Notes: a model not told the origin generated them from the letters alone. Positions 25,511 to 34,207 are shown, counted from the first letter of the stretch. The stretch: DNA of 42,443 nucleotides from Oscillospiraceae bacterium (GCA_031262405.1 JAISHS010000016.1:1-42443); one strand, 5' to 3'. Numbers and translations are program-made.

Positions 25511-27139
25511 GACCCTCAGGTCACATTGTGCCATTCTCGCCACCATGGCGGAGATTTCCGCGCGGCTTATCTGTGAATCGGGGCGGAAGCAGCCGTCCTC
25601 ATAACCCGTGAGAACACCGGCGCAAAACAGCTCCTGCACTTCATCTGCATACCAAGCGTCAGACGCCACGTCCGGAACAACCCGCTCGGCGTTAATTGCA
25701 GTCAGTGCCTCCTCAGGCAGGGCATTTGCGAAGATCACCGCCACCTCACAGCGCGTCGCGGGTCTATTATAGTTCATGAACGCATAGGGCAACACTCCGT
25801 TTTGAAGCGCATAGTTTACATAATTCGAGAACCAATTGTTCTGCGCGTTTTGGAGCGTTACGTCGCCCTCGTTATAAATCTGGTGCAGGCAGGAAGCTAG
25901 CTTCACGCACTCGGCGACAGTCAGGTTCCCCTGCGGGGCAAAAATGGAGTCGGACATACCGTCGAGCAGCTTCAGCTCATAGGCGCACTCTACATAGTCG
26001 CAATACCAAGCTCCGCGCGTCACATCGCCGAAGCGCTCGTCATACTGCCGCTTGAAATCGAAATTGTCCATGCAGCCCGGAGTTGTCGGTTCGGGCGTCT
26101 CAATCGGCTTAGGCGTCTCGACCGGCTTAGGCGTTTCAATCGGCTCCGGAGTCTCGATCGGCTCGGGCGTTTCAATCGGTTCCGGCGTCTCAATCGGCTC
26201 CGGCGTCTCAATCGGCTCCGGAGTCTCAATCGGCTTAGGCGTTTCGATCGGCTTCGGCGTCTCAATCGGCTCCGGAGTCTCAATCGGTTCCGGCGTTTCA
26301 ACCGGCTTGGGAGCCGCGCCGGAGACTGTCAGAGACAGCTCCTGATAGAAATCCGCGCCCACGCCCAGCTTCACCGTGGCGCTGCCGCCGGCGACTCCGG
26401 AGATAAGCCCACTATTATTAACCGTGGCAATCGCGTTATCATTGCTTGCGGTATAGGACGGCGTCACTTGAATATCGGTGCAGGACGGAAAGCCTGCGTT
26501 CTTCGTGTTATAGAGCTTCACCGTTTTGCTCTGACCGGCATTGAGAGAAAGCCGCGTCTCTTGCAGCGCCAGAGACAGATTGCCACCCGTCGCCGTTACA
26601 GTTCTCTCGCCCTGCTGCACGCCGGACTTTGTTATCGGGCTTACGCTCAAGCCGCCCGCAAAAAACTGTGCCCAGCACTTCGTGCCGTTCGGCTGATAGA
26701 AGCAGCCGATACCGACCGCCGTGAAGTTGCCGCTGACCATGTTCTTATAGTGTCCGGCGGAATTCGTCCAGCCCTGCATAACCGCTGACGCGGAGTTGTA
26801 ACCGATAGCGATATTCTCGCCCAGATTCGAATATCTCCCGTTGTATGCTGAGAAGCAATTGCTTCCGTCCGGGCGCGTGTGGCTGTAATACACCGCAATT
26901 TCGGCGGCGCGCTGCATTGCCGTGTCCAGTAGCGTCGCGTCCATCGTCAGCGCACTCATACCTACAGACGCGCGCAGGGCGTTTAGCTGATCCAAAATCT
27001 CATAGGCCTCGTTATAATCAAGGTTGCCCGGAACACCGAAGGTATACTTCCCGCTTGAACTGCCGTTCGCGGGAGCCGCGTATGTAAACACGCCGGAGCA
27101 TAAGACCAAAACCAATAAGAAGCTTATAATTCTTTTCAT
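25496..27139 (-). CDS. Secreted CAP-domain (SCP/PR-1) protein with Ig-like domain, Pro/Glu/Thr linker and SLH repeats
   Basis: A protein of 547 residues. It has a signal peptide (MKRIISFLLVLVLCSGVFTY). The CAP domain (about 45-170) contains LNALRASVGMSALTMD, SHTRPDGSNCFSAYNG, NLGENIAIGY and GHYKNMVSGNFTAVGIG; these are the usual His and Glu positions of the family, seen also in spore-coat YkwD-type proteins. A BIG2-like Ig domain (about 185-275) and a linker of twelve hexapeptides (xPIETP) follow. Three SLH-type repeats close the protein; only the last (VASDAWYADEVQELFCAGVL) is close to consensus. The ATG at 27139 has GGAGGG upstream. It is probably wall-anchored. Its last three codons and stop come from a heptamer repeat. 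Confidence 0.88.
   Translation of the reverse strand: MKRIISFLLVLVLCSGVFTYAAPANGSSSGKYTFGVPGNLDYNEAYEILDQLNALRASVGMSALTMDATLLDTAMQRAAEIAVYYSHTRPDGSNCFSAYNGRYSNLGENIAIGYNSASAVMQGWTNSAGHYKNMVSGNFTAVGIGCFYQPNGTKCWAQFFAGGLSVSPITKSGVQQGERTVTATGGNLSLALQETRLSLNAGQSKTVKLYNTKNAGFPSCTDIQVTPSYTASNDNAIATVNNSGLISGVAGGSATVKLGVGADFYQELSLTVSGAAPKPVETPEPIETPEPIETPKPIETPKPIETPEPIETPEPIETPEPIETPEPIETPEPIETPKPVETPKPIETPEPTTPGCMDNFDFKRQYDERFGDVTRGAWYCDYVECAYELKLLDGMSDSIFAPQGNLTVAECVKLASCLHQIYNEGDVTLQNAQNNWFSNYVNYALQNGVLPYAFMNYNRPATRCEVAVIFANALPEEALTAINAERVVPDVASDAWYADEVQELFCAGVLTGYEDGCFRPDSQISRAEISAMVARMAQCDLRVTDNR
26088..26311 (-). repeat. 18-bp coding tandem repeat (hexapeptide xPIETP, about 12 units)
   Basis: Twelve units of Pro-(Ile/Val)-Glu-Thr-Pro-(Glu/Lys) are encoded by an 18-bp repeat with scattered silent and E/K changes. 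It forms an extended spacer between the CAP/Ig part and the SLH anchor. Copy number is likely to vary between strains. Confidence 0.9.
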
Positions 27140-27308
27140 ATATCTACCCTCCAAGCAGAGCAGCTGACGAAAGATTTTTTCTCTTCGTCATCGCTCTAAA
27201 TTTGTTACCATTATGACACTTTTTGTAACACTTTTAAAGGCTAAAAATATTCCAAGACAATCGCTTACATTTTTGGAAGCGACTCACAGGAGAATTTTAT
27301 AAAATTTT

Positions 27309-27334
27309 TTGTTAAAATTGTAATATTTTAACAA
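27309..27334 (-). terminator. AT-rich hairpin after the amidase gene
   Basis: TTGTTAAAAT (27309-27318) pairs with ATTTTAACAA (27325-27334), 18 bp beyond the amidase stop, and is followed on the minus strand by an A/T-rich run. It could be a weak terminator separating the amidase gene from the CAP gene. The rest of the 212-bp gap is AT-rich; a second imperfect hairpin (about 27165-27193, stem TGACGAA) lies in the CAP leader. Confidence 0.4.
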
Positions 27335-27351
27335 TTTTTTGCTGTTAAAAC

Positions 27352-28074
27352 CTACACCTTATTCTCTGCGCTTATGAACTCGATATAGGCGCTCGCCAGC
27401 GCGAGGGCGGCCTTTATCTGATGACCGTCAGTCTCGAGCAGCCTTGCCTCCGTCGGATTCGAGAGATAGCCGCATTCGGCGAGAAGCGAGGTACAGCTGA
27501 TGTGGCTGAACAGATAGACCTTCTTTGGAATCGGCGCGGCGACACGGCGATTCTCCGGCCATAGCGCGGCGGTCAGCTTCTCCTGCGCCAGCAGAGCCAA
27601 AACCTCGCTGTTGCCGTCTTTGCCAAAAAAAGCCTGCGGCCCGCGAGGAGAAGACGCGGGAAATTTGTTCTGATGAATGCTGATCAGCACGCAGCCCGGC
27701 TCGCTCTCGGCAAGCTCGACGCGTCTGACCGTGTCATACACCTTTTTCTCGTGGAGGCTGTTCGCATCCTCCGGATAGTCTATCTCCTCCGTCTCGCGCG
27801 TCATGATGCAAGGCAGCCCAAGCAGCTGTGCCAGCGCGCGCAGCTTAATCGCGATGCTGAGATTAATTTCGCTCTCCGGAACGCCCGTAACAGAGACGGC
27901 TCCGCCGTCCGTGCCGCCGTGCCCCGCGTCGATTATGAGCATCGGCGCGCCAGTCTGTGAATTTGTCTCGGTTCCTTCCTCTTTTGACGTACTGAGAAAC
28001 ACCGCCGCGACGACGCAAAGTGCCAGCAGCAGCGCCCAAAACGCCGTCTGCGCAGATTTAAGTTTAATTACCAA
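27352..28074 (-). CDS. cwlD: N-acetylmuramoyl-L-alanine amidase, CwlD-like
   Basis: A protein of 240 residues with an N-terminal membrane anchor (about 10-28) and an Amidase_3 domain. It shows the zinc and catalytic motifs DAGHGGTDGG (near 49), the Glu in ESEINLS, SIHQN and LLAECGYLSN. CwlD removes the stem peptide from muramic acid to make the spore-cortex lactam, which fits a sporulating Clostridia. The start is TTG (28074), preceded by GGGGTGAG; no other in-frame start precedes the membrane segment. It lies 54 bp after purB. Confidence 0.85.
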   Translation of the reverse strand: MVIKLKSAQTAFWALLLALCVVAAVFLSTSKEEGTETNSQTGAPMLIIDAGHGGTDGGAVSVTGVPESEINLSIAIKLRALAQLLGLPCIMTRETEEIDYPEDANSLHEKKVYDTVRRVELAESEPGCVLISIHQNKFPASSPRGPQAFFGKDGNSEVLALLAQEKLTAALWPENRRVAAPIPKKVYLFSHISCTSLLAECGYLSNPTEARLLETDGHQIKAALALASAYIEFISAENKV

Positions 28075-28128
28075 GCTTTCTCACCCCGGTAATTATCTTA
28101 TTGTCGGCTTGGACGATTTAGTATTAAT

Positions 28129-29583
28129 TTACACTTTCAGTTTAGGTTCTCCGCCGTCGAGCAGTTCCCCGAAGCGTTCGATAACCGGCTTTACGCACTC
28201 CGCCAAAAACTCCGCAGTCTGCTCCGGGGCGCGGCCTACGAAGGCGGCTGGGTCGAGCCTCGAGCGAATCTCCTCCTCCGTCAGACCGAAGACGGGATCG
28301 GCGGCAATGCGGCTCACGAGGTCGCAGGGTTGTCCCTGCTCCTTAACAACCGCGCCCGCCGCGACGGCGTGGAGACGGATCCGCTCGTGTAGTTCCTGTC
28401 TGTCTCCGCCCTTTTTCACGGCGTCCATCATGATATTCTCCGTCGCCATGAAGGGCAGCTCGTCTAGCAAGTGCCTCTCGATAACCTTCTCATACACGCG
28501 AAGCCCGGAGGCGACATTCTGATAAATCCCCAGAATCGCGTCAGTCGCCAGAAACGCCTCCGGCACCGCCAGACGCTTGTTCGCGGAATCGTCGAGAGTG
28601 CGCTCAAACCACTGGGTATACGCCGTGTAAGCCGGATTTTGCGCCTCGGCGATAACGAAGCGCGAGAGCGCGCAGATGCGCTCACAGCGCATGGGGTTGC
28701 GCTTATAAGGCATCGCGGAGGAGCCGACCTGCGAGGCTTCAAAGGGCTCCTCAAGCTCCTTGAGGTGCGAGAGCAGCCGCAGATCAGTTGCAAATTTCCC
28801 CGCGCTCTGCGCTAGACCCGAGAGGGTACTGAGCACCGCCGCGTCTAGCTTGCGCGGATAGGTCTGCCCGGAGACTGCAAAGCTCTCCTCAAAGCCCAGC
28901 TCCTGCGCGACAAGCTTGTCCAGCTCGCGGCACTTGGCGTGGTCGCCGGAAAACAGCTCGAGAAAGCTCGCCTGAGTCCCGGTCGTGCCCTTGCTGCCCA
29001 GCAGCTTAAGGCTGTCTATGCGGAAGTTCAGCTCGTCCAAATCGAGGAGCAAATCTTGAATCCACAAGGTCGCGCGCTTGCCGACGGTGGTGGGCTGAGC
29101 GGGCTGGAAGTGGGTGTAGGCAAGGGTCGGGAGGGTAGCGTACTTCTCCGCAAATATAGAAAGTCGGTCAATCACATTGATGAGTCGCTTGCGCAGGAGC
29201 ACCAGCGCCTCGCGCATTAGAATAATATCCGTGTTGTCCCCGACATAACAGCTCGTCGCACCCAGATGGATTATAGGCGCGGCCTTCGGCGCGGCCTTGG
29301 CAAAGGTGTGCACGTGCGCCATAACGTCGTGGCGGAGCTTCTTTTCCTTTTCGGCGGCATAGGCATAGTCAATCTGAGCCTGTCCCGCCTCAATCGCGCG
29401 CACGTTTTCCGCCATCTCGTCAAGCTGCTCCTGAGAAATCGGCAGCCCGAGCGTCTTTTCCGCCCGCGCCAAGGCAAGCCAGAGCTTTCGCCACGTCAGA
29501 AACTTCTTGTCCGGCGAAAAAATATACTGCATCTCGTCGCTTGCATAGCGGCTGCTCAGCGGACTTTCATATCTGTTCTTCAT
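28129..29583 (-). CDS. purB: Adenylosuccinate lyase
   Basis: A protein of 484 residues, catalysing the fumarate-releasing steps of purine synthesis (SAICAR to AICAR, adenylosuccinate to AMP). The signature SSAMPYKRNPMRCERI (near 300) carries the family's flexible catalytic loop. HLGATSCYVGDNTD and THFQPAQPTT hold the active-site histidines. Length is normal. A strong AGGAGGGG site precedes the ATG, 9 bp after the aminotransferase stop, so the two are co-transcribed. Confidence 0.96.
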   Translation of the reverse strand: MKNRYESPLSSRYASDEMQYIFSPDKKFLTWRKLWLALARAEKTLGLPISQEQLDEMAENVRAIEAGQAQIDYAYAAEKEKKLRHDVMAHVHTFAKAAPKAAPIIHLGATSCYVGDNTDIILMREALVLLRKRLINVIDRLSIFAEKYATLPTLAYTHFQPAQPTTVGKRATLWIQDLLLDLDELNFRIDSLKLLGSKGTTGTQASFLELFSGDHAKCRELDKLVAQELGFEESFAVSGQTYPRKLDAAVLSTLSGLAQSAGKFATDLRLLSHLKELEEPFEASQVGSSAMPYKRNPMRCERICALSRFVIAEAQNPAYTAYTQWFERTLDDSANKRLAVPEAFLATDAILGIYQNVASGLRVYEKVIERHLLDELPFMATENIMMDAVKKGGDRQELHERIRLHAVAAGAVVKEQGQPCDLVSRIAADPVFGLTEEEIRSRLDPAAFVGRAPEQTAEFLAECVKPVIERFGELLDGGEPKLKV

Positions 29584-29592
29584 CTTCCCCTC

Positions 29593-30783
29593 CTATTCGC
29601 CCAAAAAACGCTCGAGTCTCTCCAGCCCGCATTTTATGTCCTCCATGGACGCGGCATAGGTCCAGCGCACAAAGCCCGGCGCGCCGAAGCCCTCCCCCGG
29701 CACGACCGCGACTAGAGCCTTCTCGAGAAACGCCATAGCAAAGTCGTCCCCGCTGTTAATCACCCTGCCGCCGAGAGTCTTCCCCAGCAGCTTTTTCAGA
29801 TTCATCATCACATAGAACGCGCCGTCGGGTTTAAGACAGCTCACGCCGTCAATGGCGTTCATGCGCTCGACAATAAAATTTCGTCGCTGCTCAAACACTT
29901 GGCGCATCTGCTCAATCGTATCCTGCGACGCCGTCAGAGCCTCGACAGCCGCCAACTGGCTCATCGTCGCGGGGCCGCCGGTGGAGTGGCTTAGGAAGTT
30001 ACTCATGAGCCTAGCCAGCTCCTTCGACGACGCCGTGTAGCCGATGCGCCAGCCGGTCATGGCATAGCTCTTCGAGACCCCGGTTACTAAAATTGTGCGC
30101 TCATAGGCGTCGCGGGATAAGGACGCAAAGCTCACAAACTCGCGGCCGTCATAGACCAGACCGCTGTAAATCTCATCGGCTATCACATAGATGTCCAGCT
30201 CGCGGCACACCTGCGAGAGAGCCTCCAGCTCTTTTGGGGAATAGAGCATCCCCGTCGGGTTCGAGGGATTGTTGAGAATAAAGCACTTCGCGCGAGGCGT
30301 CGCCGCCGCACGAAGCTGCTCGGGGGTAATCTTAAAATCCGCGCTCTCCGAGGCGCTGACCACAACGGGGACTCCCCCCGCCATGCGGATCATCTCGTAA
30401 TAGCTCACCCAATAGGGCGCGGGCAAAATCACCTCGTCGCCGGGACTCAGCAGCACACTGAGCGCGACGAACACGCTGTGCTTCGCGCCGCTTGCCGTGA
30501 CAATCTGCGTAAAATCATAGTCCAGTCCAAAGTCCGCCTTGAGCCTCGCGGCGACCGCGCGGCGCAGCTGAGGCAGCCCCGCCGCCGGGGTGTATTTCGT
30601 TTTTCCGGAGTTAATCGCGTCAATTCCGGCCTGACGAATATTTTCCGGCGTTATAAAATCCGGCTCGCCCGTGCCGAAGCCGATAACGTCCTTACCCTCG
30701 GCCTTCATCTGCTTTGCCAGCGAGTCTATGGCAAGCGTGGCAGACGCCGGAATCTCACGCGCCATTTGCGACAGTTCTTTCAT
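29593..30783 (-). CDS. Pyridoxal-phosphate aminotransferase, aspartate aminotransferase-like (class I)
   Basis: A protein of 396 residues. It has GFGTGEPDFITPENI (N-terminal substrate arm), NNPSNPTG, ADEIYSGLVY, the PLP lysine in VSKSYAMTGWRIGY and the C-terminal arginine in PGEGFGAPGFVRWTYA. This pattern is the AspB/AspC branch that moves amino groups between aspartate or other amino acids and 2-oxoglutarate. It is first in an operon with purB, which consumes aspartate-derived nitrogen. The exact substrate cannot be fixed by reading. Confidence 0.92.
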   Translation of the reverse strand: MKELSQMAREIPASATLAIDSLAKQMKAEGKDVIGFGTGEPDFITPENIRQAGIDAINSGKTKYTPAAGLPQLRRAVAARLKADFGLDYDFTQIVTASGAKHSVFVALSVLLSPGDEVILPAPYWVSYYEMIRMAGGVPVVVSASESADFKITPEQLRAAATPRAKCFILNNPSNPTGMLYSPKELEALSQVCRELDIYVIADEIYSGLVYDGREFVSFASLSRDAYERTILVTGVSKSYAMTGWRIGYTASSKELARLMSNFLSHSTGGPATMSQLAAVEALTASQDTIEQMRQVFEQRRNFIVERMNAIDGVSCLKPDGAFYVMMNLKKLLGKTLGGRVINSGDDFAMAFLEKALVAVVPGEGFGAPGFVRWTYAASMEDIKCGLERLERFLGE

Positions 30784-30840
30784 CTGAGTACCCCAAGTTC
30801 TGTATTAACCCAACCACCGCTTCGGCAAAGCCGCCGAAAC

Positions 30841-30898
30841 AATAGCGAGAGAGCCTTCGCTCTCCCGCTATTATACGCCCCAATAGTCCTATTGGCAA
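30841..30898 (-). promoter_or_regulatory. Sigma-A promoter of the aminotransferase-purB operon, with a leader hairpin
   Basis: On the minus strand TTGCCA (30893-30898), a 17-bp spacer and TATAAT (30870-30875) form a near-consensus promoter. A hairpin (AATAGCG, then GAGAG with their complements, 30841-30872) overlaps the -10 box and the expected start site, and a second small stem TTCGGC/GCCGAA follows in the leader. The hairpin could also be the terminator of the upstream membrane-protein operon. Confidence 0.65.
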
Positions 30899-30908
30899 GC
30901 GTCCTTGC

Positions 30909-31121
30909 CTATTTTTTCCTTCGCTTGAGAACGATGATGATCACAATCGAGACAATAACGACTACGGCGGGCAGGATAAACGACAATAAGATGACCCCCG
31001 CGCCGAGGAGCAAAACCGGCCCGGACATTGCGTCCGCAAAGGCGGGCGCGGTGAGCGCAAGCGAGGCAAGCAGCGCCATAGCGGCGCCGACGAGGATTTT
31101 CATCAGCTTTGAGTTTTTCAT
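30909..31121 (-). CDS. Small secreted or membrane protein
   Basis: A protein of 70 residues. A signal peptide with an AFADA cleavage site (about 28-31) is followed by one long hydrophobic segment (about 36-64) and a basic tail (KRRKK). It is predicted as a single-span membrane protein with a short extracellular end. It follows the 119-residue membrane protein gene by 14 bp. I do not recognise a functional family. Confidence 0.65.
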   Translation of the reverse strand: MKNSKLMKILVGAAMALLASLALTAPAFADAMSGPVLLLGAGVILLSFILPAVVVIVSIVIIIVLKRRKK

Positions 31122-31135
31122 TTCAACACCTCATA

Positions 31136-31495
31136 TCAAACTAGCAGCCCCAAAACCAGGCCGCAGGAATACGAAAACGCGTTCGCGCCCAGCGAGAGGA
31201 AAAAGGGGCGCGGGATCTCATCGGCGCAGTATTTAAATACCAGCCACTCCACGACGACCGCCAAAACCTCCAGCACAGCGACGCACCACCAACCGTAACA
31301 AACCAGATATGTCCGCAGTACTGCATTCGTGAATACAACAGCGGGGTTCGTCAGCCCATTTGCCGCCGCGACGAGCAGCAAATCATGCCGTCCCCTCACG
31401 CCGCAGACAAGGCAAAAGCCCAGCTCCAGCACCAGCGTCAGGAGCAGCGAGAGCCCCAGCGCGGCGTAAATATTACCCACCATCGATCTAATCAC
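31136..31495 (-). CDS. Small integral membrane protein of unknown function
   Basis: A protein of 119 residues (GTG start at 31495; an ATG at 31483 is possible) with about four hydrophobic segments. A conserved-looking motif, RHDLLLVAAANGLTNPAVV, joins segments one and two. Similar small clostridial membrane proteins with a DxLLVxxxNxLTNP motif exist, without an assigned function as far as I know. Its start overlaps the MFS gene end by 8 bp, and the 70-residue secreted protein follows, so the three appear co-translated. Confidence 0.65.
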   Translation of the reverse strand: MIRSMVGNIYAALGLSLLLTLVLELGFCLVCGVRGRHDLLLVAAANGLTNPAVVFTNAVLRTYLVCYGWWCVAVLEVLAVVVEWLVFKYCADEIPRPFFLSLGANAFSYSCGLVLGLLV

Positions 31496-32549
31496 CGTCG
31501 TCCGCGCGGCGGCTTAAGCGCGGTCTCTTCCACAGTGCCGCCTCCAGCAACGCCAGCGAGAGCAGACAGGCCCCAACCGCGCCGAGCGGCATCGGTAGCT
31601 GCGTAATCAGCCCCGTCAGGACGGGCAGCGCGCCGATATATATCGCAAGGGTCAGCGTCCCAAAGCCGAAGCCTAGTCTTTCCGGCATTGCCCGGGAAAT
31701 CGCCCCTAAAGTGATGGGCATCGTCATATTGAAGAAAAACACGGCGGCAAGTCCCGCCACCGGGACAAAGCTAAAGCAAAAGAGCAACGCCGCAAGCGAT
31801 AGCGACAGCCCCGAGACGAGCCGCAAGCCGAATCTGTCCGCGAGCACTCCCCCGGCGACCTTTCCCAGTGCCAACGCAAGGACGAGGCTAAGCGCGGTTG
31901 GGGTGTCTTGTTTCCAAGGAAAGGTCAGTGTCATGCCAGTCAGCGAGCGGATTATCACGACGGCAAAGAGCGCCGCAACGCCGAATATCAGTAATTTTCC
32001 ACTAACGGGGGTTTTTGTCCCGTCGCCGCGTTTTTCAAGCTCCGGCGCGGTTTCGGTAAGCTTTCTCGGCAGGATAAACATCAGCACCGCAAGAATAAGC
32101 AGCACTGCAGACACAATAAACGGCGCAAGTCCCCCCTGCCGAGCCAAAAAACTGCCGAAAAACAGCCCAATCGCCCCCGGCGAGACGAAGGCCCCCAACG
32201 CCGTGAGCCTTCCCGCGCTTCGTTCGAGCACAGCGCGTCCCGCGCCGATATGAAACAGCGCGTTTCCGAGTCCGATAACGACGCAAAGACCGAAAGCCGA
32301 GCCACCCAGAAACAGCCCGCAGGCGACCAGAACCGCGCCCAGCGCAGCGGCGCGGCGGTCGCCGCCGAGGCCGTCCAACAGCGCGCCCAGCGGCATTTGC
32401 AAGGCGAAGGCGCAGAAGTTATAAGCCAGCAGCGCCAAGGGCATTTCAGGCGTACTTACAAACGAAAACACAAAAAATGCACAGGCAAAGTCCACCGCAA
32501 AATGCGAGACAGAATATAGAGTTGTCATTGCGGCAAAGGTCATGGACAT
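31488..32549 (-). CDS. Major facilitator superfamily transporter
   Basis: A protein of 353 residues with ten to twelve hydrophobic segments. LDGLGGDRRAAALGAVLVA follows the second helix and ADRFGLRLVSGLSLSLAALL lies in the second half, both in the place of the MFS motif-A loops. It is shorter than the usual 400 residues. The overall pattern recalls fosmidomycin-resistance-like carriers, but the substrate is unknown. The start is ATG 32549 or 32543; the ribosome site GAGGA is formed by a heptamer repeat just upstream. Confidence 0.8.
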   Translation of the reverse strand: MSMTFAAMTTLYSVSHFAVDFACAFFVFSFVSTPEMPLALLAYNFCAFALQMPLGALLDGLGGDRRAAALGAVLVACGLFLGGSAFGLCVVIGLGNALFHIGAGRAVLERSAGRLTALGAFVSPGAIGLFFGSFLARQGGLAPFIVSAVLLILAVLMFILPRKLTETAPELEKRGDGTKTPVSGKLLIFGVAALFAVVIIRSLTGMTLTFPWKQDTPTALSLVLALALGKVAGGVLADRFGLRLVSGLSLSLAALLFCFSFVPVAGLAAVFFFNMTMPITLGAISRAMPERLGFGFGTLTLAIYIGALPVLTGLITQLPMPLGAVGACLLSLALLEAALWKRPRLSRRADDGD

Positions 32550-32554
32550 ATATC

Positions 32555-32568
32555 CTCAATTCTCAAAT
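32555..32568. repeat. Short heptamer repeat (AATTGAG)2 between two genes
   Basis: On the minus strand ATTTGAG and AATTGAG run together directly after the stop of the DUF1461-type gene and merge into the GAGGA ribosome site of the MFS gene. This is the same heptamer as in the element at 38004-38120. Confidence 0.5.
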
Positions 32569-33216
32569 CTATGACGCCTTCTCTTGGTTTTTGTTTCCCT
32601 TTTTCCGCACCGAACCGGCAACAAACTCACCCGTCGCCGCCAGCACCCAAAAGAGCGAAATCACGAGGGCGCAGTGCATGAAAAACTCCGAGGGCAGGAT
32701 GTTTATAATCTCATCCGCCTTGGGGTCAAATATCCAAGTATCCCCCTCGAAGAACACCGCGTGAAAGACCACAAATAGCCTGTCGAAATTAACCAGCAGC
32801 GCAAGTGCGAACGCCAGCGGAATCGCCATAGTGAGCAGCCCCGAATACTTCAGCGTCTTTCGGTCGAGGGCGCGCCGCCAAAGCAAAAGCCCCAGTACTA
32901 CGAGCGACGCTGCCGAAATTATGTAAACCCAGTTGAAGATCACCTTGCAGTCCACAAAATGCTGCGCGCCGGTGGCTGTGTATTTGAGGGTCGGCAGGTC
33001 AAACTCCCCCTCCCGAAAGGGCGAGAGAAAGCGCATCACGGCGTTGTAGTTGTCCATTATCTCGTCTCGCGATAAACCCGTGTTCTCTTCAATGTTGAGC
33101 GCGCCGACGTCCACCGTATAGGGCAAATCTGTGATATGTATAAACCCCAGACCCAGCCCCGTCGCCGCCAGAAGCGTCAATACTGCCGCCAGAGCCGCCA
33201 GAAGAATTCTTTTCAT
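32569..33216 (-). CDS. TIGR01906/DUF1461-type integral membrane protein
   Basis: A protein of 215 residues. An N-terminal membrane segment is followed by an extracellular region of about 80 residues with EENTGLSRDEIMDNYNAVMR, then segments around 95-115, 130-150 and 180-205, with ILPSEFFMHCA before the last. This layout matches the TIGR01906 (DUF1461) family of Gram-positive membrane proteins, whose role is not established. The ATG at 33216 overlaps the stop of the fumarase-beta gene (ATGA), so the two are translationally coupled. Confidence 0.75.
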   Translation of the reverse strand: MKRILLAALAAVLTLLAATGLGLGFIHITDLPYTVDVGALNIEENTGLSRDEIMDNYNAVMRFLSPFREGEFDLPTLKYTATGAQHFVDCKVIFNWVYIISAASLVVLGLLLWRRALDRKTLKYSGLLTMAIPLAFALALLVNFDRLFVVFHAVFFEGDTWIFDPKADEIINILPSEFFMHCALVISLFWVLAATGEFVAGSVRKKGNKNQEKAS

Positions 33217-33752
33217 TTCGCCCCACCGTCCTTCCAAAAAACGCTGCCGCCGACAGAGTCAAGACCCACGATGAGCGGGAGCTTTTCCACCGTCAGACGC
33301 TTCACGGATTCACAGCCCAGCTCGGGAAAAGCGATCTCCTGTGCCCTTGTAACGCAGTTTGCCATGAGCGCGCCCGCGCCGCCAATGGCGCAGAGATAGA
33401 CCGCGCCGTTTCGGACTATCGCCTCGGCGACCTCCTTGGAGCGTTCTCCCTTGCCGATCATCGCCGCTAACCCCAAATCCAGCAGGCGCGGCGTGAAGCC
33501 GTCCATACGCCCGGAGGTCGTCGGCCCGCAGGAGCCGACGGCGCGCCCCGGCGGCGCGGGCGTGGGACCCGTGTAATAGATAATCGCGCCGTCAAGCTCA
33601 AAGGGCAGTTTTTCCCCCCTGTCCAACAGCTCAAAGAAGCGCTTGTGCGCCGCATCCCGCGCGGTGTAAACCGTGCCGGTCAGGGTAATTTGTTCCCCTG
33701 CGCGTAGAATTTTCGCCGCCTGTCTTATATCCTCGGTTGTGTATTCCGTCAT
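33213..33752 (-). CDS. Fumarase/L-tartrate dehydratase beta-subunit-like protein (class I Fe-S hydro-lyase C-terminal domain)
   Basis: A protein of 179 residues. The family motifs are clear: GEQITLTGTVYTARDAAHKR, IIYYTGPTPAPPG, SCGPTTSGRMD, and GKGERSKE followed by AVYLCAIGGAGAL. In class I fumarases and tartrate dehydratases this domain pairs with an alpha subunit holding the 4Fe-4S cluster, usually encoded next to it. No alpha-subunit gene is visible: ribosomal-protein genes lie upstream and membrane proteins downstream. It may pair with a distant alpha subunit. The exact substrate (fumarate, tartrate or another) is open. Confidence 0.88.
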   Translation of the reverse strand: MTEYTTEDIRQAAKILRAGEQITLTGTVYTARDAAHKRFFELLDRGEKLPFELDGAIIYYTGPTPAPPGRAVGSCGPTTSGRMDGFTPRLLDLGLAAMIGKGERSKEVAEAIVRNGAVYLCAIGGAGALMANCVTRAQEIAFPELGCESVKRLTVEKLPLIVGLDSVGGSVFWKDGGAK

Positions 33753-33791
33753 AGTGACCTCGCAAATTTCTGCCTAGGATTCATAATATCA

Positions 33792-33820
33792 AAAGCGGAC
33801 AGATTTGCGCTGTCCGCTTT
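33792..33820 (-). terminator. Terminator of the infC-rpmI-rplT operon
   Basis: An 11-bp perfect stem, AAAGCGGACAG/CTGTCCGCTTT (33792-33802, 33810-33820), lies 11 bp beyond the rplT stop and ends in a T-run on the minus strand. Confidence 0.8.
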
Positions 33821-33831
33821 AATTATAGATT

Positions 33832-34191
33832 TTACGCCTTGAGCGCGCCCTTCGCGGTCTGCGCGAGGGCGGCAAAGGCCGCCGGATCGTGAATCGCGGT
33901 CTCGGAGAGCATCTTGCGGTTCATGTCGATCCCCGCGAGCTTCAGCCCGTGCATAAAGGTTGAATAGTTCATGCCGTTTATCTTGGATGCGGCGGAAATA
34001 CGCGTAATCCAGAGCTTGCGGAAATCTCTCTTCTTCTGTTTGCGCCCGACATAGGCATAGGTCAGGGACTTCATGACGGCCTGATTTGCCATCTTATAAT
34101 GTGTGGATTTTGCGCCCCAATAGCCCTTGGCCATACCAAGGATTTTGTTTCTGCGCTTCTTCGTCATCGTCGCGCCTTTAATTCTGGCCAT
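33832..34191 (-). CDS. rplT: 50S ribosomal protein L20
   Basis: A protein of 119 residues matching L20 over its whole length ([58 protein letters not shown]). It binds 23S rRNA early in large-subunit assembly, and in Firmicutes it also represses its own operon by binding the leader RNA. Last gene of the infC-rpmI-rplT operon, 16 bp after rpmI. Confidence 0.98.
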   Translation of the reverse strand: MARIKGATMTKKRRNKILGMAKGYWGAKSTHYKMANQAVMKSLTYAYVGRKQKKRDFRKLWITRISAASKINGMNYSTFMHGLKLAGIDMNRKMLSETAIHDPAAFAALAQTAKGALKA

Positions 34192-34207
34192 ATCTTAAAA
34201 ATCCTCC

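Noticed and set aside
26052-26345. A glycine/serine-rich repeat protein on the plus strand opposite the CAP gene
   Set aside because: It mirrors the 18-bp repeat of the hexapeptide linker; the opposite strand encodes a coherent secreted protein.
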